From Flavobacteriales bacterium (GTDB taxonomy: Bacteria; Bacteroidota; Bacteroidia; NS11-12g; UBA9320): 64,000 nucleotides of DNA. Positions 8,051 to 15,966 of this stretch are shown one piece after another; within the stretch, counting starts at the first letter, position 1, and each line of letters opens with the position of its first letter. The DNA lies in assembly GCA_020635355.1 (NCBI GenBank), contig JACJZW010000002.1, positions 1 to 64,000 of the forward strand, given 5' to 3'. Below the pieces are notes generated by a model that worked only from the letters and a program-made list of their open reading frames with translations, ran no database searches and was not told where the DNA came from. The translations under genes were made by a program, and so were the position numbers.

Positions 8051-10441
8051 ATGGCGCGCTACACCTTTTTGATCTTCTGTTTACTCTTGGCCCTGCAGGG
8101 CCGATCGCAGTTTAACGGTGTCCCGATGGATGAACAGATGAATATACCCGTTCACCTGACGGCTGCCGACAGTCTGGGTAATCTGTATGTAGCCTACGAT
8201 TCAAAAACCATCGGATTCAGAACCGCCAATCTTCATGTTCAAAAATGGAATGGTCTGTTCTGGACCAAGCTCCCGGTGCTACCACTAACCGAGCATTTGA
8301 ATGACTCAGCCCACCAAATGGAGATGGTGATCTACAACGGACAGGTTACCGTCATTGGTAGTTTTAAATCCGTTAACGGGATCAACGGTGTGGCACGCTG
8401 GACCGGATCTCAATGGGCAAAAAATGGTAGTCTCAACTCCAACTATTTCCCGCACGACGAAATTTCCGTTAAGGCCACCGCCATATACGATCACAAACTC
8501 TTCGTAGTGGGTGATTTTAACCGGGCAGATAGCGCACCCGTAAAAAACATCGCTGTATTCAACGGATTGGTTTGGAATGGATTGGCTTCCGGTGGGGCGA
8601 AGCGTTTTGATTGCCTCACAACCTCCGGAGACGACCTGTACGTTTCCGGTCGATTTTCAGCCGTTGAAGGCAACGTGGTAAAGGACCTGGCCCGATTTGA
8701 TGGATCAGCCTGGAGCGCTGTAACACACAACTTTGATACGATCACCGAATTAGCGGACTTTGATGGAGCATTAGCCGTGATTACCCCCGATGAAGTAACC
8801 TTTCTGAATGGCAGCACCTGGACCAAACTAACACCCGCTTCCTTTTCCGTTACGGAATGTGAGTCGGCCTTGTTCATCAATGGAAAATTATACCTAACCG
8901 GACGATTCAATTTGAATGGTGAATCCAACATCCGACTGGTATCCATTGATCGGACTTCAACCGATATCCTCCTACGGGAGGGCGATCTCAGTGAATTTGA
9001 CCGCGCTCCGTTATCCCTGGTAACCGATCATTTAACCGTTTACCTCACGGGTGGTTACCGATCGCTTTTCGGGAAGCCGGTGTACAACATCGCCCAGTTT
9101 AAGCCCGGATTTACGGCGGTTTCAGGGGTGGTTTTTGAGGATATGAATGGGAACTGTTCCATGGATGCCGGTGAGATGCCCCTTACAACCATGTTGATCA
9201 AGGTGAACGACGGTAGTTACTATACCAGCACCGATGACATGGGAAGATATACCGTATTTGTTCCTAACAACCGAACGGCAACCATTGAGATTATTACCGG
9301 CGATGAACACATCGCGAAATGTGGTGATTATGAGCAAATTCTTACCGTAGGGAATGCAGATAGCATCATCCACCTAAACTTTCCACTTGAACTCAAACCG
9401 GAAGCCGCCGATTTGAAAATGGAACTCACGAGTTCATCCGGGTTTGTGGTAAAACACGGATACACGGGGACATATTACCTCGATGTTAGTAGCGCCAATA
9501 AGCATAAATTCCCGTTGCGGGTTACCCTGAAGCACGATAAACGCCTGGCTGATTTTATCTCACCACTTCAGGTGTTGTCATCATCCGAAGAAGAGCAGGT
9601 GTGGGAAGTGGATCGGGATGAAGTTATTGAGGTGCAGTTTCGGATTGATCATACCCGAATCGAGATGAATGAGGTCTTGAATTTTGATCTGGAAGTTCAG
9701 GATCGGCAGAAATGGACCCGCTCTACCCGGCTCGATCAAGTCGTTGTTTCGGCGTATGATCCAAACGACAAACAATGCGACAAGAACGAAGTGTATCCCG
9801 GAACGGATGACCTGAACTATCATATTCGGTTTCAGAATCTGGGAACGGCTTCCGCAACCGACATACACATTGTGGATACCATTGATCCCAACCTGCCCAT
9901 TGAGTACATCCACATTTTGGCAAATAGCCATTTCCATGAAAACAGTACGTCGTACAAGGTGCGTGACCACGCCATCATCTGGTCGTTTAAGGACATCGAA
10001 CTTCCCAGTCAGGAAATCGCCGGAGACGCGGCCAGTAGTGGTTTTGTGAGTTATCGAGGTGGATTAAAGGATTCCCTGGTGATTGGCCAGGAGTTCAGAA
10101 ATACGGCGTACATCTACTTTGACTTTCAGCCCCCGGTGGTCACCAATACGGTGATTTCCCGGGTAGTAGAGGAAGGGGTAAATCCGCCCGTCACCACACA
10201 TGCGTTACGACTCTACCCGAACCCTAGTTTGGGGATGGTTCAAGTGGTGACCAATGAGTCGGCCATCCAAACCATTCAGGTATTTACGACGAATGGCAAA
10301 AGGGTATATGATGGCGCTCCCGAACCAGGGAAGTATCGAACCAACATAAACTTAACCCATCTGCCGGTTGGGCTGTATGTTGTCCGTGTGGAACACGCTC
10401 TGGGAGTTGAAGTGGGGAAAGTGATCCTGGGAAAGGAGTAA
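8051..10441 (+). CDS. Large exported protein with T9SS type A sorting domain
   Basis: A 796-residue protein with signal peptide (MARYTFLIFCLLLALQGRSQ). Residues about 25-350 hold repeated propeller-like units of the form VARWTGSQW, VFNGLVWNG, ARFDGSAWS, each a short loop with a Trp. Next comes an SdrD-B-like carboxypeptidase fold (GVVFEDMNGNCSMDAGEMPL, about 357-420) and a DUF11-like segment (AYDPNDKQ, LNYHIRFQNLGTASATDI). The last 75 residues are a T9SS type A signal (LYPNPSLGMVQV ... VGLYVVRVE ... KVILGKE). It should be secreted by T9SS and fixed to the cell surface. It starts 3 bases after the barrel-type gene, so sigma factor, membrane protein and cargo appear to form one operon. Binding partner unknown. 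Confidence 0.9.
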   Translation: MARYTFLIFCLLLALQGRSQFNGVPMDEQMNIPVHLTAADSLGNLYVAYDSKTIGFRTANLHVQKWNGLFWTKLPVLPLTEHLNDSAHQMEMVIYNGQVTVIGSFKSVNGINGVARWTGSQWAKNGSLNSNYFPHDEISVKATAIYDHKLFVVGDFNRADSAPVKNIAVFNGLVWNGLASGGAKRFDCLTTSGDDLYVSGRFSAVEGNVVKDLARFDGSAWSAVTHNFDTITELADFDGALAVITPDEVTFLNGSTWTKLTPASFSVTECESALFINGKLYLTGRFNLNGESNIRLVSIDRTSTDILLREGDLSEFDRAPLSLVTDHLTVYLTGGYRSLFGKPVYNIAQFKPGFTAVSGVVFEDMNGNCSMDAGEMPLTTMLIKVNDGSYYTSTDDMGRYTVFVPNNRTATIEIITGDEHIAKCGDYEQILTVGNADSIIHLNFPLELKPEAADLKMELTSSSGFVVKHGYTGTYYLDVSSANKHKFPLRVTLKHDKRLADFISPLQVLSSSEEEQVWEVDRDEVIEVQFRIDHTRIEMNEVLNFDLEVQDRQKWTRSTRLDQVVVSAYDPNDKQCDKNEVYPGTDDLNYHIRFQNLGTASATDIHIVDTIDPNLPIEYIHILANSHFHENSTSYKVRDHAIIWSFKDIELPSQEIAGDAASSGFVSYRGGLKDSLVIGQEFRNTAYIYFDFQPPVVTNTVISRVVEEGVNPPVTTHALRLYPNPSLGMVQVVTNESAIQTIQVFTTNGKRVYDGAPEPGKYRTNINLTHLPVGLYVVRVEHALGVEVGKVILGKE

Positions 10442-10629
10442 ATGTTGTTGCGAGTCGTAAACTCCGCACAGACTCATCCCATTAAATTCCCATCAATCCA
10501 AATACACGCTGGAGGGGCTGAATTTGATCTCATACCCAACCATGATATCTTTCATCGAAATCCTTTTCCAATCCGTCCGAATAGCATAAACTTTGTCGTG
10601 TTATTTTGGTCAACAGGATAAACCAACGT

Positions 10630-11406
10630 ATGAAAACATCAACCCGGATCGTCCTCATTTTTGTGGTACTCCTAGCGTTTATTGGGATTCAATCATTCAC
10701 CACACGTGTTCAGGATGAACCAACAGCCGAACAGGTAATTAAGAAGGCCCAGGATAAAATGCAGGGCACCACTACCAAGGCTGAAATGAAAATCAGCATC
10801 ATTCGCCCTAAATGGTCCAGAACCATGCAGCTCAAAACCTGGAGTAAGGGAACAACCTATGGGATGACCCTCATTACGGCCCCGGCCAGAGATAAGGGAA
10901 CGGTGTTCCTAAAGCGCGGAAACGAAGTGTGGAACTGGGTGCCAACAGTGGAACGCATTATCAAACTTCCACCGTCTATGATGGGGCAAAGTTGGATGGG
11001 TACGGACCTTACCAACGATGATCTGGTGAAGGAAAGTTCCATGGAAAAGGACTTTACGCATACACTGAATGGCAAGGAAACGGTGGGCGGACGAACGTGT
11101 TATAAAATTACATCCATTCCCAAGGAGGACGCAGCGGTGGTTTGGGGTAAGGTGATTTCCTGGATTGATACCAAGGATTACCTTCAAATGAAAACGGAAT
11201 TTTACGATGAAGATGAAGAGTTGGTAAACACCTTTACGGCCTCCGGTATCAAGGTGATGGGTGGTAAAACGGTCGCTTCATTAGTTGAAATTGTTCCCGC
11301 TGATAAAACCGGCCATAAGACCAAGATGGAATATATTTCGCTGACGTTCAATGAATCAATTGACGATAGCTTTTTCACCACTCAGAACATGAAAAAGGTC
11401 AAATGA
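10630..11406 (+). CDS. LolA-like outer membrane lipoprotein-sorting protein
   Basis: The open frame begins at 10606, but ATG at 10630 gives a clean signal peptide (MKTSTRIVLIFVVLLAFIGI), so that start is chosen (258 residues). The mature part matches the LolA/LppX-like fold family: AEQVIKKAQDKMQGTTTKAE at the N-terminus, MQLKTWSKG, RDKGTVFLKRGNEVWNWVP, MMGQSWMGTDLTNDDLVKES and YTSLTFNE-like strands at the end. These proteins carry lipid or lipoprotein across the periplasm. Its stop overlaps the next start (ATGA), and it heads an operon with two FtsX permeases, an ATPase and a barrel, so it is probably the periplasmic carrier of that exporter. The cargo is not known. Confidence 0.87.
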   Translation: MKTSTRIVLIFVVLLAFIGIQSFTTRVQDEPTAEQVIKKAQDKMQGTTTKAEMKISIIRPKWSRTMQLKTWSKGTTYGMTLITAPARDKGTVFLKRGNEVWNWVPTVERIIKLPPSMMGQSWMGTDLTNDDLVKESSMEKDFTHTLNGKETVGGRTCYKITSIPKEDAAVVWGKVISWIDTKDYLQMKTEFYDEDEELVNTFTASGIKVMGGKTVASLVEIVPADKTGHKTKMEYISLTFNESIDDSFFTTQNMKKVK

Positions 11407-12620
11407 TCAATCTCGTACTCGCCTGGCGAAACCTCTGGCGCAATAAACGACGAACCCTAATAACCACTGCCATGATCTTTCTGGCTGTGGTGCTCTCTGT
11501 GACCATGCAGAGCGTTCAACGCGGTATTTACGACCGGAACATTGACAATATTGTGCGCTACTCCATGGGCTACATCCAGGTTGGGGCAGCTGGTCATCAT
11601 GAGGATAAAACCTTGGAAACGAGTGTTGAGTTAACCGACGAACTGATTGATAAAATAAAATCAGTTAAAGGTGTTGCCGATGTTCTTCCGCGTATTGAAA
11701 ATGTGGGTTTGGTAGCCACAGACACCTCCAGCAAAGAGGCGCTAATCCAAGCCACCGATCCCGAAGTGGAAGATAAACTTACGGGACTACGCCATCGGGT
11801 TATTTCCGGTGAATACATCAATCAGTCCGACCGATCGGTGATGATCGCCAGCGGACTGGCCAAGCGATTGCGGTTGCAGGTAAACGATACCATCATCATT
11901 TTGAGCATTGGGTATCACGGAACCAGTGCAAACGGGAAATATCCCGTGAAGGCCATTTTGGAATTGGGATCACCGGAACTCAACAGACGGATGATCTACA
12001 TGCCGTTGAAGATGGCGCAGAACATGTTCTATTTAGGCGACAACGTCTCAAACATCTCGGTTCTCCTGGAAGACAAACGGCGAAGTGAGGAAATCGCCAC
12101 TGAAATTCAAGCCGCTATTGGCGATGAATACGAAGCGCTTCATTGGAAGCAATTGCTACCCGAATTATCGCAAATGATTGAGGGAGACGAGGCCAGTGGT
12201 AACATCATGTTTGCCATTCTCTACGTGATTATCGCCTTTGGTGTTTTCGGGACGGTATTGATGATGTTGGCTGAACGCCGTCGAGAATTTGGTGTGGTAA
12301 CGGCTATTGGGATGAAGCGTCATAAACTGGCGGTAATTGTGGTGCTCGAAAACTTCATCACGGCCTTCATGGGGGCACTACTTGGAATGGTTGGAGCCAT
12401 GGGACCCGTACTTGCCCTGAAGAACAATCCGGTAAGCCTGGCTGGTGATATGAAGGAAGCCTACGAGAAACTTGGATTTGAACCGGTTATCACGGCAGAC
12501 GTTTATCAATTCGCCTTTGTAAATAATGCCCTACTGGTATTCTTCATCGCCTTGGTGCTGTCCATCTACCCATTGGTGAAAATTCTGCGTATTAAACCCA
12601 TTGACTACCTGAGATCATGA
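11403..12620 (+). CDS. FtsX/LolC-type ABC transporter permease (first of two)
   Basis: A 405-residue permease of the MacB/LolC/FtsX class. It opens with NLVLAWRNLWRNKRRTLITT, the conserved cytoplasmic entry to TM1, followed by a periplasmic domain of about 200 residues (MacB-PCD-like), then TM2-4 in the C-terminal third (ILYVIIAFGVFGTVLMMLAE, RRREFGVVTAIGMKRHK, LLVFFIALVLSIYP). The coupling helix region RREFGVVTAIGM is intact. It overlaps both neighbours by 4 bases (ATGA), so translation is coupled. With its sister permease and the ATPase it should form a heterodimeric inner-membrane machine that moves a lipid or lipoprotein toward the outer membrane. It is related to but distinct from the next gene, as in the LolC/LolE pair. 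Confidence 0.92.
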   Translation: MINLVLAWRNLWRNKRRTLITTAMIFLAVVLSVTMQSVQRGIYDRNIDNIVRYSMGYIQVGAAGHHEDKTLETSVELTDELIDKIKSVKGVADVLPRIENVGLVATDTSSKEALIQATDPEVEDKLTGLRHRVISGEYINQSDRSVMIASGLAKRLRLQVNDTIIILSIGYHGTSANGKYPVKAILELGSPELNRRMIYMPLKMAQNMFYLGDNVSNISVLLEDKRRSEEIATEIQAAIGDEYEALHWKQLLPELSQMIEGDEASGNIMFAILYVIIAFGVFGTVLMMLAERRREFGVVTAIGMKRHKLAVIVVLENFITAFMGALLGMVGAMGPVLALKNNPVSLAGDMKEAYEKLGFEPVITADVYQFAFVNNALLVFFIALVLSIYPLVKILRIKPIDYLRS

Positions 12621-13831
12621 TGCTGATTCAAATTGCCTGGCGAAATGTCTGGCGTAATAAGGGACGAAGTTTTGTGGTGATGATGGCCATGATCGTGGGT
12701 ATTGTATCCACGATTTTCCTCATGGCCTTCTCCTGGGGGATGTATGAATATCGGATTGACGAAGCCATCCAGAAGGAAAGCAGCCATCTTCAGGTTCACC
12801 ATGAGAAATTCAAAGAAGCATTTGAACCCAAATACACTATTGCTGATCATCAACAATTGGCATCTAAACTGCGATCAGACAAACGAGTTGAATCTGTTTC
12901 AGAACGCGTAGTAACGATGGGAATGGCTCAAAGTTCCCGCTCCAGCTTGGGAGTACGCATCATTGGTGTAGACCCGGCACAGGAAGACGCTACCACCCAT
13001 TTATCCGAGAGTTTGACTCAGGGAGAGTACTTCACCGGAACGAAAGCCGTGCCGGTTGTAGTGGGTGAAAAATTTGCAGAAAAGCTGAAGCTTGGGTTAA
13101 AGAAGAAGCCTGTGCTCCAGTTTCAAAACATTCATGGTGAAATTGTGCCGGTTAAGGTCAAGATCGTGGGACTGTACAAGACGAACAACAGTCTATTTGA
13201 CCAAATGAACCTGTTTATTCCCCGTGATAAACTTCAGGAATTGTTGGGCCTTGGTAATGAGGTCAATGAAATGGCCATCTTGCTGCACGATTCCAAAGAT
13301 GTGGAAGCGGTGAAGGCCGATGTGGAAGGGGAAACCACCGCCTTGGTTGAGACGTGGAAAGAGGCAACACCCGAATTGGCACTCGCCATTGATTCCTTTG
13401 ATAAGTCGATGGCGGTACTGGTGGCCATTATCTTTTTGGCCGTTGCCTTTGGAATCATCAACACCATGTTGATGGCCGTTCTGGAGCGCGTACGTGAAAT
13501 TGGGATGCTTATGGCGGTTGGGATGAATAAAGCACGCGTTTTTACGATGTTTATGCTGGAAACCATTTTCCTGTCACTGGCCGGTGCGCCCATCGGTATT
13601 GGCTTGGGTTGGGCACTGGTAGCCTGGACCAACAAGGTGGGGATTAATCTCTCCATGTATGGAGAAGGGTTGTCCCAAATGGGTTTTAGCAACATGGTGT
13701 ACCCATCGCTGCCAACCGAACAATACGTCATTCTCACCATTGAAATTTTAGTCATTGTGCTGATATCGTCTCTCGTACCGGCACGCCGATCACTTAAACT
13801 TAATCCGGCTACGGCCATCCGCAAAATATAG
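12617..13831 (+). CDS. FtsX/LolE-type ABC transporter permease (second of two)
   Basis: A 404-residue permease with the same architecture as its upstream neighbour: LIQIAWRNVWRNKGRSFVVM at TM1, a periplasmic domain (about 45-270), and three C-terminal helices (MAVLVAIIFLAVAFGIINTM, VREIGMLMAVGMNKARVFTM, ILTIEILVIVLISSLVPARR). The start is ATG at 12617, overlapping the previous stop; ATG at 12620 is an equal alternative. Having two different permeases with one ATPase matches the LolCDE plan rather than the homodimeric MacB. Two bases separate its stop from the ATPase start. Cargo unknown; LolA-like carrier and barrel in the same operon point to envelope lipid or lipoprotein traffic. Confidence 0.92.
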   Translation: MMLIQIAWRNVWRNKGRSFVVMMAMIVGIVSTIFLMAFSWGMYEYRIDEAIQKESSHLQVHHEKFKEAFEPKYTIADHQQLASKLRSDKRVESVSERVVTMGMAQSSRSSLGVRIIGVDPAQEDATTHLSESLTQGEYFTGTKAVPVVVGEKFAEKLKLGLKKKPVLQFQNIHGEIVPVKVKIVGLYKTNNSLFDQMNLFIPRDKLQELLGLGNEVNEMAILLHDSKDVEAVKADVEGETTALVETWKEATPELALAIDSFDKSMAVLVAIIFLAVAFGIINTMLMAVLERVREIGMLMAVGMNKARVFTMFMLETIFLSLAGAPIGIGLGWALVAWTNKVGINLSMYGEGLSQMGFSNMVYPSLPTEQYVILTIEILVIVLISSLVPARRSLKLNPATAIRKI

Positions 13832-13833
13832 TC

Positions 13834-14535
13834 ATGACTCAAACAGCCATCAGACCCGTTATTGAGACACGTAACCTTTCCAAAACGTACGACAGTACCG
13901 GTGTGCCGGTGCATGCACTCAACGGCGTTGACCTCGTAATTGAAGAAGGTGAATTTACGGCCATTGTTGGGCCAAGTGGAAGCGGTAAAACAACGCTGCT
14001 GAACATAATCGGGGGTCTGGATAATGCCAGCTCCGGATCTGCTCACGTAGCCGATCAGGAAATCACTGGAATGAAGGAGAGTCAGCTCATTGACTTCCGA
14101 CTCCACAATATTGGTTTTGTCTTTCAGGCCTATAACCTCATTCCTGTACTTACCGCAAAAGAAAATGTGGAGTTTATCATGCTGATGCAGAAGCGCTCAA
14201 AATCCGAACGGGAAGAACGTTCATCTGCTTTGCTGAGTGCCGTTGGACTGCAGGATCAGGCGAATAAGCGACCACTTCAAATGAGTGGTGGTCAGCAACA
14301 ACGGGTGGCTGTAGCACGCGCCCTGGCATCGCGTCCACGCTTTGTTTTGGCCGATGAGCCAACCGCCAACCTGGATTCCCATTCCACTTCTAACTTGTTG
14401 GACATCATGGCGCGTTTGAATAAAGAGGAGAATATGACCTTCGTTTTTTCAACCCACGATCAACGGGTGATTGATCGGGCACGACGCGTCATTACTCTGG
14501 AAGATGGGCGTATTGTGAGCGATGAGCGGAAGTAA
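13834..14535 (+). CDS. LolD/MacB-type ABC transporter ATPase
   Basis: A 233-residue ATP-binding subunit with every catalytic motif in place: Walker A GPSGSGKTT (46-54), Q-loop FQAYN (Q98), signature MSGGQQQR (150-157), Walker B FVLADEP with the catalytic glutamate E175, and H-loop STHD (H208). The length and the PTANLD sequence after Walker B are typical of the LolD/MacB/FtsE branch. It lies 2 bases after the second permease and overlaps the following barrel gene by 14 bases. It should sit on the cytoplasmic face and power the two FtsX-type permeases. Confidence 0.95.
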   Translation: MTQTAIRPVIETRNLSKTYDSTGVPVHALNGVDLVIEEGEFTAIVGPSGSGKTTLLNIIGGLDNASSGSAHVADQEITGMKESQLIDFRLHNIGFVFQAYNLIPVLTAKENVEFIMLMQKRSKSEREERSSALLSAVGLQDQANKRPLQMSGGQQQRVAVARALASRPRFVLADEPTANLDSHSTSNLLDIMARLNKEENMTFVFSTHDQRVIDRARRVITLEDGRIVSDERK

Positions 14536-15688
14536 CAGACCTGCCGTTCTCTTCCTGTTGGTTTGGCTGATTTTTGGCGGAACTGCCTCGGCTCAATTCA
14601 AGGAGAATTTTACCTATCGCGGTTATTTCAAGGATCTTCGGGCGGTATCCATTGATGCCAATGGTAATACGCTTCAACAAAATCTCTTTCATCATCGGAT
14701 CAATTTCCGATACAGCATGAAACACAATTTTGTGGGTGGACTGGAATTGCGGAATCGCGCCTTTTATGGGGAGTTTTTGAAATATGCCAAAGGCTATGGC
14801 GATCAGTTGGAATACGATCCCGGCCTGGTGGATTTGAGCTGGTCCTGGATCAACAATCCGGCCTTCATAGCCCACACGGCTATTGATCGGGTATGGTTGA
14901 ACTGGTCAAACGATAAGTGGGACGTGCGGCTGGGCAGACAACGAATCAATTGGGGGCAAAACCTCGTATGGAATCCAAACGATCTGTTCAATGTTCTGAA
15001 CTATGCCGACTTTGATTATGAGGAACGACCCGGATCAGATGCAGTAAAGGTGGAGCGATATTTCAAAAAAGGAGGGAGTTTGCAGATGGCCTATAAATTC
15101 ACCGAGAAGCCGGAAGATCGGGTGATGGCCTTAATGTATCGGTTCAACAAAAAGAACTATGATTTTCAAATTCTGGCTGGGCAATACCAGCAAGATGTTG
15201 CAGCCGGAGTAGGCTGGGCAGGTAATATCAAAGGAGCCGGTTTCAAAGGGGAGGCCACCTGGTTTGAACCCATGACCGACAGTTCTGAACAGGCATTTCT
15301 CACCTCCGCAACCATCGATATCGTATTGGATAAAGGGCCTTATATCATGATTAGTGGCTTGTTCAATACGCTGGGGACGAGTGATTTGAGCAAACTCCTT
15401 CAACTCACGCCAACGGCTGGTGGCCGACTCGATGTAAAACGTCTCATGCCAAATAAGTACAGCGTGTTTGTCAATGGAGGTGGTGCCATTTCACCGCTAC
15501 TGAATGCTAACCTAGCGGCTATTGGAGCCATTGATATTGGCGGAATCTTCTTAATGCCATCCATTGACTACAGCCTGAAAACCAACCTGGACCTTTCCCT
15601 GGTTGGGCAAAGCTTTGTTGGACAGGCTGATAATAAGTGGCAAAACCTGAGTTCAGCTGTTTTCCTCCGGATCAAATGGAGCTACTAG
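14522..15688 (+). CDS. Outer-membrane beta-barrel protein of the exporter operon
   Basis: A 388-residue protein with signal peptide (MSGSNRPAVLFLLVWLIFGG, cleavage after ASAQ). The mature part has alternating amphipathic strands with short turns (FYGEFLKYAKGYGDQLEY, VWLNWSNDKWDVRLGRQRIN, SVFVNGGGAISPLLNANLAA) and ends in aromatic residues (AVFLRIKWSY), as expected of an outer-membrane barrel with a terminal beta-signal. I do not recognise a named family; the RLGRQRINWG strand recalls alginate-export or porin-like barrels. Its start lies inside the ATPase gene (14-base overlap), so it is likely the last gene of the exporter operon and may be the outer-membrane acceptor or outlet. That role is inferred. 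Confidence 0.8.
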   Translation: MSGSNRPAVLFLLVWLIFGGTASAQFKENFTYRGYFKDLRAVSIDANGNTLQQNLFHHRINFRYSMKHNFVGGLELRNRAFYGEFLKYAKGYGDQLEYDPGLVDLSWSWINNPAFIAHTAIDRVWLNWSNDKWDVRLGRQRINWGQNLVWNPNDLFNVLNYADFDYEERPGSDAVKVERYFKKGGSLQMAYKFTEKPEDRVMALMYRFNKKNYDFQILAGQYQQDVAAGVGWAGNIKGAGFKGEATWFEPMTDSSEQAFLTSATIDIVLDKGPYIMISGLFNTLGTSDLSKLLQLTPTAGGRLDVKRLMPNKYSVFVNGGGAISPLLNANLAAIGAIDIGGIFLMPSIDYSLKTNLDLSLVGQSFVGQADNKWQNLSSAVFLRIKWSY

Positions 15689-15954
15689 CGTAAATCTGAG
15701 ATCAGAGTGCTGAGTTTTGAGTTGGTCAATTCTTCGCAGGCTTCTACAACAGAATTCGTGGAGATCAAGAATAAAAAATCAAGGCTCACTAGAAAGCTAA
15801 AAGCTAAAGGCTAGGACTTTAGATTATACCTCTTACCTCTTAATAAAACATCTTTCAGGAACTGCTTTTTCGGCGTACACGTGTATCTGTTCGCAATATA
15901 TCAACACTTATCGGTCAAACTCCTACACCCTGAATTTTGAAGTGATTTTGCAGA

Positions 15955-15962
15955 TAAATTTG
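15955..15962 (+). promoter_or_regulatory. Probable -7 promoter box (TAAATTTG), leaderless spacing
   Basis: Exact TAnnTTTG match only 4 bases before ATG 15967; a TTTG lies at 15936-15939, 15 bases upstream of the box. Transcription would begin at or next to the start codon. Confidence 0.6.
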
Positions 15963-15966
15963 TGTT

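Noticed and set aside
15689..15966. tRNA or other RNA gene in the 278-base gap before the fibronectin-type gene
   Set aside because: No cloverleaf or stem arrangement can be drawn; only a short dispersed repeat and a promoter box are visible.
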